NCBI RefSeq assembly: GCF_040105105.1
Contig: NZ_CP157679.1
Location: forward strand, 1-64,000
Length of the DNA stretch: 64,000 nt
Reading direction: 5' to 3'
Source of the DNA: Polaromonas hydrogenivorans
GTDB taxonomy: Bacteria > Pseudomonadota > Gammaproteobacteria > Burkholderiales > Burkholderiaceae_C
The notes beneath the pieces are model-generated. The model was not told where the DNA came from and searched no databases. It worked only from the letters and a program-made list of their open reading frames with translations. This document shows positions 27,496 through 36,299 of this stretch, piece after piece (within the stretch, counting starts at the first letter, position 1; the number at the start of each line of letters is the position of its first letter). The position numbers and the translations under genes were made by a program.

Positions 27496-29313
27496 ATGAG
27501 CAAGATCGAGCAGGTTGCACCGCCAACCGCAGAGACCATATTCACATCCTGGGTCGAACGTTTTGGACGAACACTGGAGGCAGGCGATGTCCCAGCCTTG
27601 CTCCAGCACTTTGACACCGAGAGTTACTGGAAGGACTTTCTTTCCTTCTCGTGGGAGCACCGAACCTTCGTTGGGCACAGCCAGATTCAAGCGGCCTTCA
27701 ACGATGCACTGCATAGGTTTGAACCCCACTCCATCGTGGTCTCGCCAGGCCGTACTGCGCCGCGCATCACCCGCCGTTCGGCCAAGTCAGTTCTGGAAGG
27801 GTTCTTCGACTTTCAGACCAAGTTCGGTCGCGGAACAGCCTTTGTGCGGCTTCTGCACAACCCCACCGATCCGATGAACCCACGCATTTGGATGCTGCTG
27901 ACAAGCTTGCAAGAACTGCACGGCTTCGAAGAAAAAATAGGGGCTCGGCGCCCTACGGGCAACCAGTACGCCATGAACACCACCCCCAACAACTGGATGG
28001 ACGACCGCCAGCGCCAGCAAACCTTCGAGGACCGAGACCCGGAAGTTTTGATCGTGGGCGCGGGCCATGCCGGCTTGATACTGGCCGCACGGCTGGGCCA
28101 GCTGGGAGTAGACACGCTTGTGGTCGACAAGACCGAACGCATTGGTGATGTCTGGCGGGAGCGCTACCACTCGCTGACGCTGCACAACGAGTCCACTGCT
28201 AACCACATGCCCTACATCAAGTTTCCCGAAACCTGGCCGCTGTGGTTGTCCAAAGACCGACTGGCCGGCTGGCTGGAGTCGTATGCCGAGGCGCTGGAAC
28301 TCAATGTATGGACCGGCACCGAGCTCGTCAACGCCAGCTACGACGACATCCAAAAGATCTGGACCGCCACTCTGCGCCGTTCGGGCAAGCCGGACCGCAT
28401 CGTGCGTTGCCCCCACCTAACCATCGCTATCGGGGTCAGCGGTTCGATCCCGAACATTCCCGACATTGACGGCATTCAGGACTTCAAGGGCGAAGTCATG
28501 CACTCTGGCCACTACAGCCACGGTAAGAATTACCAAGGCAAGCGTGCCATCGTGATCGGTACGGGCAACAGCGGGCACGACGTGGCGCAAGACTTGCACG
28601 TTAACGGCGCCGAGAAGGTGTGGATGTACCAGCGTAGCCCAACCTGTGTGGTCAGTCTGGAGCCGAGCGCTACCATGGTGTACAAAATCTACAGCGAGGG
28701 ACTATCGGTCCACGACATCGACCTGGTCACCTCCGCCATTCCCTACCCAGTGCTGGAGCAAACCTACCAGTTCATGTCCAAGCGCTGCGGTGAAATGGAC
28801 AAGCCTATGCTGGACAGCCTGAACAAGGTCGGCTTTGAGACCTATTACGGGCGTGACAACACGGGTTTTCACATGATGTACTTGCGCGGCGAAGGCGGCT
28901 ACTACATCAACGTGGGCTGTGCTGAACTGATTGCCAACGGCGATGTAGGTGTGATTCAGGGCAGCGATGCTGACCGCTTTGTGGCAGAAGGCCTGCGTAT
29001 GAAAGACGGCAGCGTCATTCCATGCGATGTCGTGGTACTCGCGACTGGCTTCAAGAACATGCAAGAAGGCATCCGGCGCTTGGTGGGCGATGACATTGCC
29101 GACCGTGTGGGGCCCATCTGGGGCTTCGACAAGGACTACCAGATGCGCAACATGTGGCGCCGGACCGCGCAAGACGGCTTCTGGGTCATGGGGGGGGCAC
29201 TGATCGACGCTCGCCTCAATTCGCGCTACCTGGCCATAGAAATCAAGGCCGCGCTTGAAGGACTGTTACCAGCAAGGGCCGATATGCCGGTGGTCAAACG
29301 CGAGGAGAATTGA
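27496..29313 (+). CDS. Flavin-dependent monooxygenase with N-terminal SnoaL-like domain
   Basis: This is a 605-residue two-domain protein. Residues 1 to about 135 look like an NTF2/SnoaL-type domain. From about 180 a class B flavin monooxygenase follows: FAD site GAGHAGL (about 188-194), the fingerprint FKGEVMHSGHY (FxGxxxHxxxY) and a second nucleotide site GTGNSGHDVA (about 356-365). The final aromatic residue Tyr is FMO-like rather than the Trp of classical Baeyer-Villiger enzymes, so N-, S- or C-oxygenation as well as ketone-to-ester oxidation are possible. It is the first gene of a five-gene operon and probably performs the opening oxidation. Confidence 0.88.
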   Translation: MSKIEQVAPPTAETIFTSWVERFGRTLEAGDVPALLQHFDTESYWKDFLSFSWEHRTFVGHSQIQAAFNDALHRFEPHSIVVSPGRTAPRITRRSAKSVLEGFFDFQTKFGRGTAFVRLLHNPTDPMNPRIWMLLTSLQELHGFEEKIGARRPTGNQYAMNTTPNNWMDDRQRQQTFEDRDPEVLIVGAGHAGLILAARLGQLGVDTLVVDKTERIGDVWRERYHSLTLHNESTANHMPYIKFPETWPLWLSKDRLAGWLESYAEALELNVWTGTELVNASYDDIQKIWTATLRRSGKPDRIVRCPHLTIAIGVSGSIPNIPDIDGIQDFKGEVMHSGHYSHGKNYQGKRAIVIGTGNSGHDVAQDLHVNGAEKVWMYQRSPTCVVSLEPSATMVYKIYSEGLSVHDIDLVTSAIPYPVLEQTYQFMSKRCGEMDKPMLDSLNKVGFETYYGRDNTGFHMMYLRGEGGYYINVGCAELIANGDVGVIQGSDADRFVAEGLRMKDGSVIPCDVVVLATGFKNMQEGIRRLVGDDIADRVGPIWGFDKDYQMRNMWRRTAQDGFWVMGGALIDARLNSRYLAIEIKAALEGLLPARADMPVVKREEN

Positions 29314-29315
29314 GC

Positions 29316-30056
29316 ATGCTTACAGGACGAAAGATTCTGGTCACGGGTTCCGGCATGGGCAACGGCGCTGCCATTGCGAAAGGCCTGGCCCGGCTCAGGG
29401 CCGAGGTGATCGTGGCCGATATTCGGCTCGACCTGGCCACCGCTACGGCGGCAGAGATCGTGGCCGCCGGTGGGATAGCCTGGCCGCTGCACATGGACGT
29501 GGCCGACACGGCTTCGTGTGCACAGGCCGCTGCGGCCGTCAAGGCCAAGTCCGGCGCACTGTCCGTGTTGGTGAACAACGCGGCCATACTGCGGCACGGT
29601 TCGGTCGATGACCCAGACTTTCAGAAAAACTGGAACGATGTCATCAAGGTCAATCTGGACGGGACCATGCTCCCCATTCTCGCGTTCCTGCCGCAGCTAA
29701 GGGAAACCCAGGGCTCCATCGTGAACACAGCATCCATTGCGGCAAATTTCGCGCTTGGCACCTTTGCCGGCTATGGAGCTGCCAAGGCTGGAGTGTTGGC
29801 TCTGACGCGAACACTGGCCAAAGAACTCGCCACCGACGGCATCCGGGTCAACGCGGTGATTCCAGGCGCCTTCCATACACCTATGACCGATTACATGGAC
29901 GAGAAACGCAAAGAGTTTTACATGACCAACATACCGATGAAGCGTTTTGGTGACCCAAGCGAAATGACTGGCCCGATCGCCTTCCTCGCTTCAGATCTGG
30001 CGAGTTATGTCACCGGTGTATCGCTGCCAGTAGATGGTGGATTTTCCATCAGTTAA
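29316..30056 (+). CDS. Short-chain dehydrogenase/reductase
   Basis: This is a 246-residue Rossmann-fold oxidoreductase. The cofactor site is VTGSGMGNGAAIAK, the NNAA block follows, and the catalytic Ser and YGAAK (Tyr, Lys) come next. It ends in the common SDR C-terminus IAFLASDLASYVTGVSLPVDGGFS. The ATG at 29316 is preferred over a TTG at 29310, because GAGGAG lies just upstream and 29316 follows the monooxygenase stop. A closely similar C-terminus survives as a fragment at 52403-52482. It may oxidise an alcohol next to the monooxygenase site. Confidence 0.9.
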   Translation: MLTGRKILVTGSGMGNGAAIAKGLARLRAEVIVADIRLDLATATAAEIVAAGGIAWPLHMDVADTASCAQAAAAVKAKSGALSVLVNNAAILRHGSVDDPDFQKNWNDVIKVNLDGTMLPILAFLPQLRETQGSIVNTASIAANFALGTFAGYGAAKAGVLALTRTLAKELATDGIRVNAVIPGAFHTPMTDYMDEKRKEFYMTNIPMKRFGDPSEMTGPIAFLASDLASYVTGVSLPVDGGFSIS

Positions 30057-30105
30057 ATTTTTTGAAGACAAGCAGCGCCAGAAAAAGCAAGGGACACCAG
30101 TAAAC

Positions 30106-31287
30106 ATGAACTTCCAAATTTCCAACGAGATATGTGAACTGCGTGACCGTACGCGACAGTTCATTGCCGAGCAGGTTATACCGCTTGAAGATGACGCCCG
30201 CCAGAGCTCGCATGGCCCGAGCGAGGCACTACGCCAAGACCTGGTGGAGCGCGCACGCGCCGCCGGTTTGCTGACGCCACACGCCTCAATCGAGATGGGC
30301 GGGTTGGGCCTGAGCCATGTCGCCAAGGCCTTGGTATTCGAGGAGGCTGGTTACTCCTGGCTGGGCCCGACGGCCATGAACATCCATGCCCCGGACGAGG
30401 GCAACATCCACCTGATGGAATTGGCTGCCAACGCAGAGCAGAAGGAACGCTGGCTGCGCCCGCAGGTGCAAGGGCACATCCGCTCCTGCTTCGCAATGAC
30501 TGAACCCGCACCAGGCGCGGGCGCCGATCCCTCCATGCTCAAAACAAGTGCGGTACGTGACGGCGACGACTACGTGATCAACGGCACCAAGTGGTTTATC
30601 ACCGGGGCCGAAGGCGCTGCCTATGTCATCATCATGGCGCGCATGGAAGACGGCTCGGCCACCATGTTCCTGAGCGACATGGACCGCGAAGGTATCGTAC
30701 TGGAACGCAGCATGGACGCAATGGACAGCTGTTTCACCGGCGGCCACGGCGTGTTGCGCTTCGATAACGTGCGCATTCCGGCCAAAGATGTGCTGGGCGA
30801 AATCGGTAAGGGATTTCGCTATGCGCAGATCCGACTGGCCCCGGCCCGTCTGACACACTGCATGCGCTGGCTGGGCCAAGCCCGCCGAGCCCACGACGCC
30901 GCCTTGGCTTACGCCAGCAAACGGCAGGCATTTGGCAAGGCCCTGGCCTCGCACGAAGGCGTGGGTTTCATGCTGGCCGACAACGACATGGATCTGCAAA
31001 CCGCGCGCCTGCACATCTGGCACACCGCCTGGATGCTCGACCAGGGCGAGCAATGCAACTTCGAGTCCAGCAGAGCCAAGGTGGTCTGCTCTGAGGCCGA
31101 ATGGCGGGTGGTGGACCGCTGCGTGCAAATTTTGGGCGGTCAAGGTGTCACGAGCGAATCGACGGTGATGCGCACCTTCACTGACATGCGGGCGTTCCGC
31201 ATCTACGACGGCCCCAACGAAGTGCACCGCTGGAGCATGGCGCGCAAGCTGATGCAAGCTCTCAAACCTGCAGGAGATGTGGCATGA
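30106..31287 (+). CDS. Acyl-CoA dehydrogenase of ACAD10/11 type
   Basis: This is a 393-residue flavoprotein. FAMTEPAPGAGADPSML is the FAD signature, and the C-terminal IYDGPNEVHRWSMARKL resembles the DGPxEVH motif of ACAD10/11-like enzymes. The start MNFQIS at 30106 is chosen because the 24 codons before it overlap the previous gene and are not family-like. In animals ACAD10/11, and in Pseudomonas the levulinate (Lva) pathway, pair such a dehydrogenase with a kinase to remove a 4-hydroxyl from a hydroxyacyl-CoA through a phosphorylated intermediate. The kinase partner is encoded two genes downstream. Confidence 0.9.
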   Translation: MNFQISNEICELRDRTRQFIAEQVIPLEDDARQSSHGPSEALRQDLVERARAAGLLTPHASIEMGGLGLSHVAKALVFEEAGYSWLGPTAMNIHAPDEGNIHLMELAANAEQKERWLRPQVQGHIRSCFAMTEPAPGAGADPSMLKTSAVRDGDDYVINGTKWFITGAEGAAYVIIMARMEDGSATMFLSDMDREGIVLERSMDAMDSCFTGGHGVLRFDNVRIPAKDVLGEIGKGFRYAQIRLAPARLTHCMRWLGQARRAHDAALAYASKRQAFGKALASHEGVGFMLADNDMDLQTARLHIWHTAWMLDQGEQCNFESSRAKVVCSEAEWRVVDRCVQILGGQGVTSESTVMRTFTDMRAFRIYDGPNEVHRWSMARKLMQALKPAGDVA

Positions 31288-32060
31288 GCGCGAGTGTTTT
31301 CGACACCTTCAAACTCGACGGTAAGGTGGCCCTCGTCACTGGCGCCTCCAGCGGCCTTGGCGAACACTTTGCCCACCTGCTGGCCAGCGCTGGCGCCCGC
31401 GTGGCGGTGGCCGCGCGCCGGTTGGACAAGTTGCAATCGCTGGTGAGCGCTATCACCGAAGCCGGCGGCCATGCCCGAGCAGTGGCGCTGGACGTGACCG
31501 ATGCGGCCAGCGTGCGTGCCTGTTTCGACGAGCTCGCCTCGTGGGGGACTCCCGATGTGGTGGTCAACAACGCTGGCGTCACGGTCACCAAGTCGGTGCT
31601 GGACCAGACCGAAGCCGATTTTGACAACGTGATTGCAACCAATCTCAAGGGCAGTTGGCTTGTAGCCACCGAAGCGGCGCGCCGCCTGGTTGCGGCCGGG
31701 CAGAGCGGCAGCATCATCAACATCGCCTCTATCCTGGGTGAGCGCGTTGCGGGCGGTGTGGCGCCTTATGCAATCTCCAAGGCGGGTGTCATCCAGGCTA
31801 CCAAAGCCCTTGCGCTGGAGCTCGGGCGACACCGTATCCGCGTCAATGCGTTGCTGCCCGGCTATGTGGCCACCGACCTGAACCACAATTTTTTGGGCAG
31901 TGAAGCGGGCCAGAAACTGCGCGCCCGCATTCCCAGCCGGCGCTTCGGAGCCATGTCTGACCTCGACGGCCCGCTGTTGCTGCTGGCGAGCGAAGCAGGC
32001 GCGGCCATGTCGGGCGCGACCCTGGCAGTCGACGGCGCCCACCTGGTGAGTTCGCTATGA
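31284..32060 (+). CDS. Short-chain dehydrogenase/reductase (hydroxyacyl-CoA dehydrogenase candidate)
   Basis: This 258-residue SDR has the cofactor motif TGASSGLGEHFA, a NNAG block, the catalytic YAISKAG motif, and INIASILG ahead of it. Its start overlaps the dehydrogenase stop as ATGA, and its own stop overlaps the kinase start the same way, so translation is coupled across three genes. In the comparable levulinate operon an SDR oxidises the 3-hydroxyacyl-CoA; the same role is inferred here. Confidence 0.9.
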   Translation: MSASVFDTFKLDGKVALVTGASSGLGEHFAHLLASAGARVAVAARRLDKLQSLVSAITEAGGHARAVALDVTDAASVRACFDELASWGTPDVVVNNAGVTVTKSVLDQTEADFDNVIATNLKGSWLVATEAARRLVAAGQSGSIINIASILGERVAGGVAPYAISKAGVIQATKALALELGRHRIRVNALLPGYVATDLNHNFLGSEAGQKLRARIPSRRFGAMSDLDGPLLLLASEAGAAMSGATLAVDGAHLVSSL

Positions 32061-33091
32061 GCTCCACGCCATCTTCCTGGGAAGCGCTGGAACAGTACCT
32101 GCGCGCCCAAGGCCTGGCCGGCTCCGGCACCATCCACATCGCTGTCTTGTCGGGCGGGCAATCCAACCCCACCTTCAAGATCACAACTGACCGCGGCAGC
32201 TACGTACTGCGCAAGCAGCCGCAGGGCTACTTGCTGCCGGGCGCGCACGCCATTGACCGTGAACACCGGGTGATGCAAGCACTGCAGAACACAGCCGTAC
32301 GGGTGCCCAAGATGCTGGCCTATTGCGAGGACAGCACCATGCTTGGCACCCCCTTTTATTTAATGGAGTTCCTCGATGGCCGGGTGCTGGTCGACCAGGC
32401 CTTGCCGGGCATGATGCCGTCCGAGCGCAACAGCATCTACCGAGAAATGAACCGGGTTATTGCCGCCCTGCACGGCGTGGACTACCGCGCCGTGGGGCTG
32501 GCAAGCTACGGTAAGTCCGGCAACTACGTAGGCCGCCAGATTGCCCGCTGGTCACGCCAGACACGGGAGTCTACCTTGCCGGTGGGCGATGCGATGCACC
32601 GCTTGATGGAGTGGCTGCCCGAGAACCTGCCCGAGAGGGATGAAACCACACTGGTACATGGCGACTACCGGCTGGACAACCTGGTGTTCCACCCGAGCGA
32701 GCCGCGCGTGATCGGGGTGCTGGACTGGGAACTGTCCACTCTGGGGCACCCGCTGGCCGATTTCTCCTATCAGTGCATGAGCTGGCACATACCGCCTGCG
32801 CTATGGCGTGGCATCGGAGGGTTGGACCTCGCTGCCCTCGGCATCCCGAGCGAAGCCGAGTATGTGCAGATGTACGCCAACGCGACCGGACGACAAGTGG
32901 CCGAGCACTGGAACTTCTACATCGCCTACAACCTGTTTCGCATGGCCGCCATCCTGCACGGTATCGCGCAGCGCGCAGCCGACGGCAACGCGGCATCGGC
33001 CAATGCCCTTGAAACGGGCGCCAAGGCCGGGCCGCTAGCCGAGCTTGGTTGGCAATGTGCTCTTAACGGTAGGATGCTCTTGGCGAATTGA
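32057..33091 (+). CDS. ACAD10/11-type acyl-CoA kinase (APH fold)
   Basis: This 344-residue protein has the aminoglycoside-phosphotransferase fold. It has the glycine-rich LSGGQSNPTFKITT (about residues 30-43), the catalytic loop LVHGDYRLDNLVF (about residues 197-209) and the metal motif VLDWELSTLGHPLADF, which is characteristic of the ACAD10/11 and LvaA kinases rather than of drug-resistance enzymes. Predicted role: phosphorylation of the hydroxyl of a hydroxyacyl-CoA so that the partner dehydrogenase can eliminate it. It is the last gene of the operon. A frameshifted fragment of a paralogue lies at 56250-56568. Confidence 0.9.
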   Translation: MSSTPSSWEALEQYLRAQGLAGSGTIHIAVLSGGQSNPTFKITTDRGSYVLRKQPQGYLLPGAHAIDREHRVMQALQNTAVRVPKMLAYCEDSTMLGTPFYLMEFLDGRVLVDQALPGMMPSERNSIYREMNRVIAALHGVDYRAVGLASYGKSGNYVGRQIARWSRQTRESTLPVGDAMHRLMEWLPENLPERDETTLVHGDYRLDNLVFHPSEPRVIGVLDWELSTLGHPLADFSYQCMSWHIPPALWRGIGGLDLAALGIPSEAEYVQMYANATGRQVAEHWNFYIAYNLFRMAAILHGIAQRAADGNAASANALETGAKAGPLAELGWQCALNGRMLLAN

Positions 33092-33211
33092 TCATGTCCC
33101 CAGTCCGGCAAAACTCGAGGTTCGTGCTTGACCCGAGGCTGGCCGTTCATTCACGCCATGACCCGCTCGACATGCTTGGGGCGGCCGTTTCCACATACTG
33201 CAGGCTAGGGT

Positions 33212-33305
33212 CTGTTAAGTAAAAGAGGTCTCGCTTTTTCGCGATAACGATTTCAATATTTTTCGAATAGTGACTCTCAACTGCTTGACCTCTTTTACTT
33301 AACAG
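33212..33305. repeat. 94-bp palindromic element with 18-bp perfect terminal repeats
   Basis: CTGTTAAGTAAAAGAGGT at 33212-33229 is repeated exactly inverted at 33288-33305, with 58 bp between. The size and ends suit a miniature inverted-repeat element or a solo IS remnant. It lies 120 bp past the kinase stop and might also end that transcript. Confidence 0.5.
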
Positions 33306-33938
33306 ATGCCGTGCTGCCGCGCCAGCTGAGCGTGTGGCTGACCCTGCGCATTAGCTTGCACGCTGCTGGGCCATTTTTGCCAGCACACGCCCGCCAGTCG
33401 AACTCGCCACGCTGCTTGGCGCATTGAATGCCGGCCAAGGATCAACTTATACCTACGTCCATAAAAAACTACCGATAAGCCAGCGTAAACGGCACCGTCG
33501 CTACAGCAATTTCCTGAACTATGGCGACGAAAGAGGTTCAACCTTTTTTCCAGGAGTCGCAGTGTCGTTCGCCCTGGCTGGATTGCCATCGCACGTCGAC
33601 AGTTCTAAACAAGGGTGCCATGCATTGCTCTGGTTTGACCTTGAGCGCCACATCACGGATGCAGGACGGTGTGCTGACGCACAGAACATGGGATGGGCTG
33701 ATAGTCTGGGTTTGTGCCTTGACGGTGCTTCGGTATGCACGCTTACGATTCGCCGGGCCTCTGCCAAGCTGTTGTGCGACTTGGGAGAACACCTTCCAAG
33801 ACGGCACGGGCAGCGCTTTCGACGCCTGTCGGGTCATTCTTACCGGGTCTTCCTAGACGAGCAGGATCTGAGCGAGGACGTGCGGCTGCTTCAAATCCCA
33901 TGCGCGCAAGGTTCTGTCTTAGATCATCAAATAATCAA

Positions 33939-33979
33939 TCAACACATATGTTGACAAATCTTCGAGGCAACGCAATAAT
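33939..33979 (+). promoter_or_regulatory. Orphan promoter-operator of the same regulon
   Basis: The palindrome TCAACACATATGTTGA is at 33939-33954, with one change from the others. TTGACA at 33951-33956, a 17-bp spacer and AATAAT at 33974-33979 follow. No intact gene starts soon after it; the first is the porin at 35066, more than 1 kb away. Either it drives the porin through a long leader or its original gene was lost. Confidence 0.68.
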
Positions 33980-34183
33980 TTGTTATCAATGCGGGACATG
34001 AACGTTCTGCAGCACAGTGAAAGGCACAGCTTTCAATGACCGCAATCGAAAGTGTTTAGCCAGTGACGGATGAAGTAATTTTTAAGCTATAGCTGGAAAA
34101 ATTTGGAGCTGCGCTGGCGTGCAGCAACTTCAATACGTTGGCCGGATCTTTGGAGGTGGATAGGGCTTTGTGATGCCAGACGA

Positions 34184-34290
34184 CTAGTGGGTCATTTGAC
34201 AATTGATTAGGGATTTCTGCAGCATCGATGGCCGATGTCTTAGCGGATAGTGGCACCTTTACTCAATTTAGTTGTCAAGTGACCCACTAG
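34184..34290. repeat. 107-bp element with 19-bp inverted ends
   Basis: CTAGTGGGTCATTTGACAA at 34184-34202 is matched by its inverted copy at 34272-34290 with one mismatch. No coding capacity is recognised inside. It may be a miniature element or the remains of an IS. Confidence 0.4.
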
Positions 34291-35065
34291 TTGTGCTTTG
34301 TAACTCTGTGACTGTCGTAATCCACCATGGGCTTCTGTAATAAGACTACTTGAAATATCGGGAAGCTCATAGGATGACCCGGGCGCGTAAAGATCACCAA
34401 GAGAAAACAATGAGTCAACAACGTCCAACCATCGCACTGCCAGACGTAGCAAGATGCCCTATCGGACATTCACTTTTGCGTCGCTGTGGATCTTTGCTCT
34501 GGACCTCAACGTTAAATATCGCTTGGCCTTCGAGAGAACTGAATACCCCAACCCATCTGTTGGGACGCGAATCGGATCTGTTCATCCTTGCTGAAAGATC
34601 CAACACTCTGGTTCTTGCCAAAAATGACCTTCACGCCAAACCAAACTTTGGCCGTATTTGGCCGTATCACTTCATTGAGTCCGTTGACGCCGTATCCCGC
34701 CAGATCTATCTGGGGGGGCAGTTAGCTACGGCTCAAACTATCAAGACGCAGCGTCGTACCGTCACAGTCTTGGTTCCCGTTGAGCGTGTCACGGCATCTT
34801 CACATATATATAAAAATAGGAGGAAATTACTCAGAAGCTATATCCCAATTTCATCGCGACGCTTTCTACTTAGGGATCGATCACTGTCTTCAAAATGCCG
34901 ATTTTTTAGTTTCCAGAATCGGTCAGAGCGGTCCATAAATAAAGCCGACGGCAATAAGCCTCAATTCTTAAAAAAGTTGACCCCGGTTTCTTGCAAGTGG
35001 CACAGCTAAAAGCTTGAAGCTGCACTTGTATCCGAACCCAATGTATAACCTTAGAGACAATCTCA

Positions 35066-36187
35066 ATGAAAAAATCCCTCATCACTCTGGCCGTGTTGAC
35101 AGCTCCATGCTTTGCTATGGCCCAATCTTCCGTGACACTGTACGGCGTTGCAGATGCCTTCGTCGGGTCCAAAAAGACCAACACCTTGACGGCTGTTGGC
35201 GCCAATTTGGTCGCTAGCAATCTGCGTCAAACCATGGTTGAATCGAACGGGCTGAGCGGTAGCCGTTGGGGTCTCCGTGCAAATGAAGATTTGGGTGGCG
35301 GCCTGAAGGCTTTCGCCACGCTGGAATCGGGCCTCAACATAGACACAGGTGCGGGACAACAGGGCGCTTTGCTATTCGGTCGTCAAGCCTTCGTCGGTCT
35401 TGGCGGCAATTTCGGCGGATTGTCCCTGGGGCGTCATTACAGTGCATTTGACGCTGTTCGGGGTGCCGTGTTATCTGCACAGAATAGCGCCTACACGTTT
35501 GATGCGACCAACGGATACGGTGGCGACTTTACAGAGACGCAGTTGAAAGACCTGCAGGCTTATAACCAGGCTGCCACGCCAGCCAATCAAGTGGCCAGAG
35601 CTCCAGCTGCAGCTGCGGCTCTGGCGAGGTCCGTGGCTCGTATGGGTGCCTGGACTGGCTACGTTCCCCGTATTGACAATAGCATTCGTTACGAAACCCC
35701 CAATATCAGTGGTTTTCAAGGCGTTTTGGTATACGGTTTTGGTGAAAACAAGACAGCGACCACTGGCGCCACTAAGAATGGATCGGCTAGCCTTACATAC
35801 GTCAATGGTCCGATTGCTGTGGCGCTGGTTCACCAAGACGACGAACTGGCCAAAGGGTTTCATCTGAAGAATACTGCCGTTGGTGGAAACTATGATTTCG
35901 GCCTTGCTAAGGCATTCCTAGCTTACAACCAAGCCAAATTTACCGGACTGGCCAAACAGAACGAATGGGCAGTTGGCATACGAGCACCCCTCGGTGCCAC
36001 CACTCTGGTCGCCCAATACGCTCACGCCAAGGGCGACGACCTTGGCAAGAATCAAAGCTTGGGCCTGCAAGTCGAGTACACACTGAGCAAGCGTACGACA
36101 GCTTACGCGGCGCTTAATCAGACCAGGCGGTTTGACAGCCTTGCAAAAAACGACGTGTTTGGCTTAGGCATGCGTCACACGTTCTAA
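35066..36187 (+). CDS. Outer-membrane porin, Comamonadaceae Omp32 type
   Basis: This is a 373-residue trimeric-porin-family beta-barrel. It has a signal peptide MKKSLITLAVLTAPCFAMA, then the typical mature start QSSVTLYGVADAFV. SRWGLRANEDLGGGLKAFATLESG and LFGRQAFVGLGGNFGGLSLGR are family blocks, and the chain ends in the terminal Phe (GMRHTF) needed for outer-membrane insertion. It should admit small anions or acids. It is encoded between decayed DNA and an IS3 remnant. An orphan operator-promoter 1.1 kb upstream could link it to the catabolic regulon, but that is uncertain. Confidence 0.93.
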   Translation: MKKSLITLAVLTAPCFAMAQSSVTLYGVADAFVGSKKTNTLTAVGANLVASNLRQTMVESNGLSGSRWGLRANEDLGGGLKAFATLESGLNIDTGAGQQGALLFGRQAFVGLGGNFGGLSLGRHYSAFDAVRGAVLSAQNSAYTFDATNGYGGDFTETQLKDLQAYNQAATPANQVARAPAAAAALARSVARMGAWTGYVPRIDNSIRYETPNISGFQGVLVYGFGENKTATTGATKNGSASLTYVNGPIAVALVHQDDELAKGFHLKNTAVGGNYDFGLAKAFLAYNQAKFTGLAKQNEWAVGIRAPLGATTLVAQYAHAKGDDLGKNQSLGLQVEYTLSKRTTAYAALNQTRRFDSLAKNDVFGLGMRHTF

Positions 36188-36299
36188 TCCACGTCCAAAA
36201 CTACTTCCCGTGTGGCGGTTATACGCCTGACCAGTGCATGGCTGCAGCGTGACCTTGCCCCCTAAAAGTGAAGTTTTTGGGTCTTGTACAAAATGTGTT

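Larger units (their letters stand above)
33092..35065. other. Two-kilobase decayed region without a recognisable gene
   Basis: Open frames such as 33424-33954 and 34350-35009 (plus) or 33538-33837 (minus) show no family motif, overlap one another and lack convincing ribosome-binding sites. The stretch holds two short palindromic elements (33212-33305, 34184-34290) and one intact operator-promoter (33939-33979). It reads as a graveyard between the first catabolic cluster and the porin gene. Confidence 0.5.

Noticed and set aside
27496..29313. Calling the flavoprotein a classical Baeyer-Villiger monooxygenase
   Set aside because: The fingerprint ends in Tyr (FxGxxxHxxxY), not Trp followed by Pro or Asp, so only a general class B monooxygenase call is supported.
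32057..33091. Aminoglycoside resistance gene
   Set aside because: The fold is APH-like, but the metal motif and gene context match ACAD10/11-type acyl-CoA kinases.
33424..33954. Open frame of 176 codons on the plus strand, ending in the operator at 33939
   Set aside because: It runs into a regulatory palindrome, overlaps equally long frames on the other strand and shows no domain.
34350..35009. Open frame of 219 codons on the plus strand before the porin
   Set aside because: The product has no family motif and there is no convincing ribosome-binding site. It lies in decayed DNA, so it is not called as a gene.
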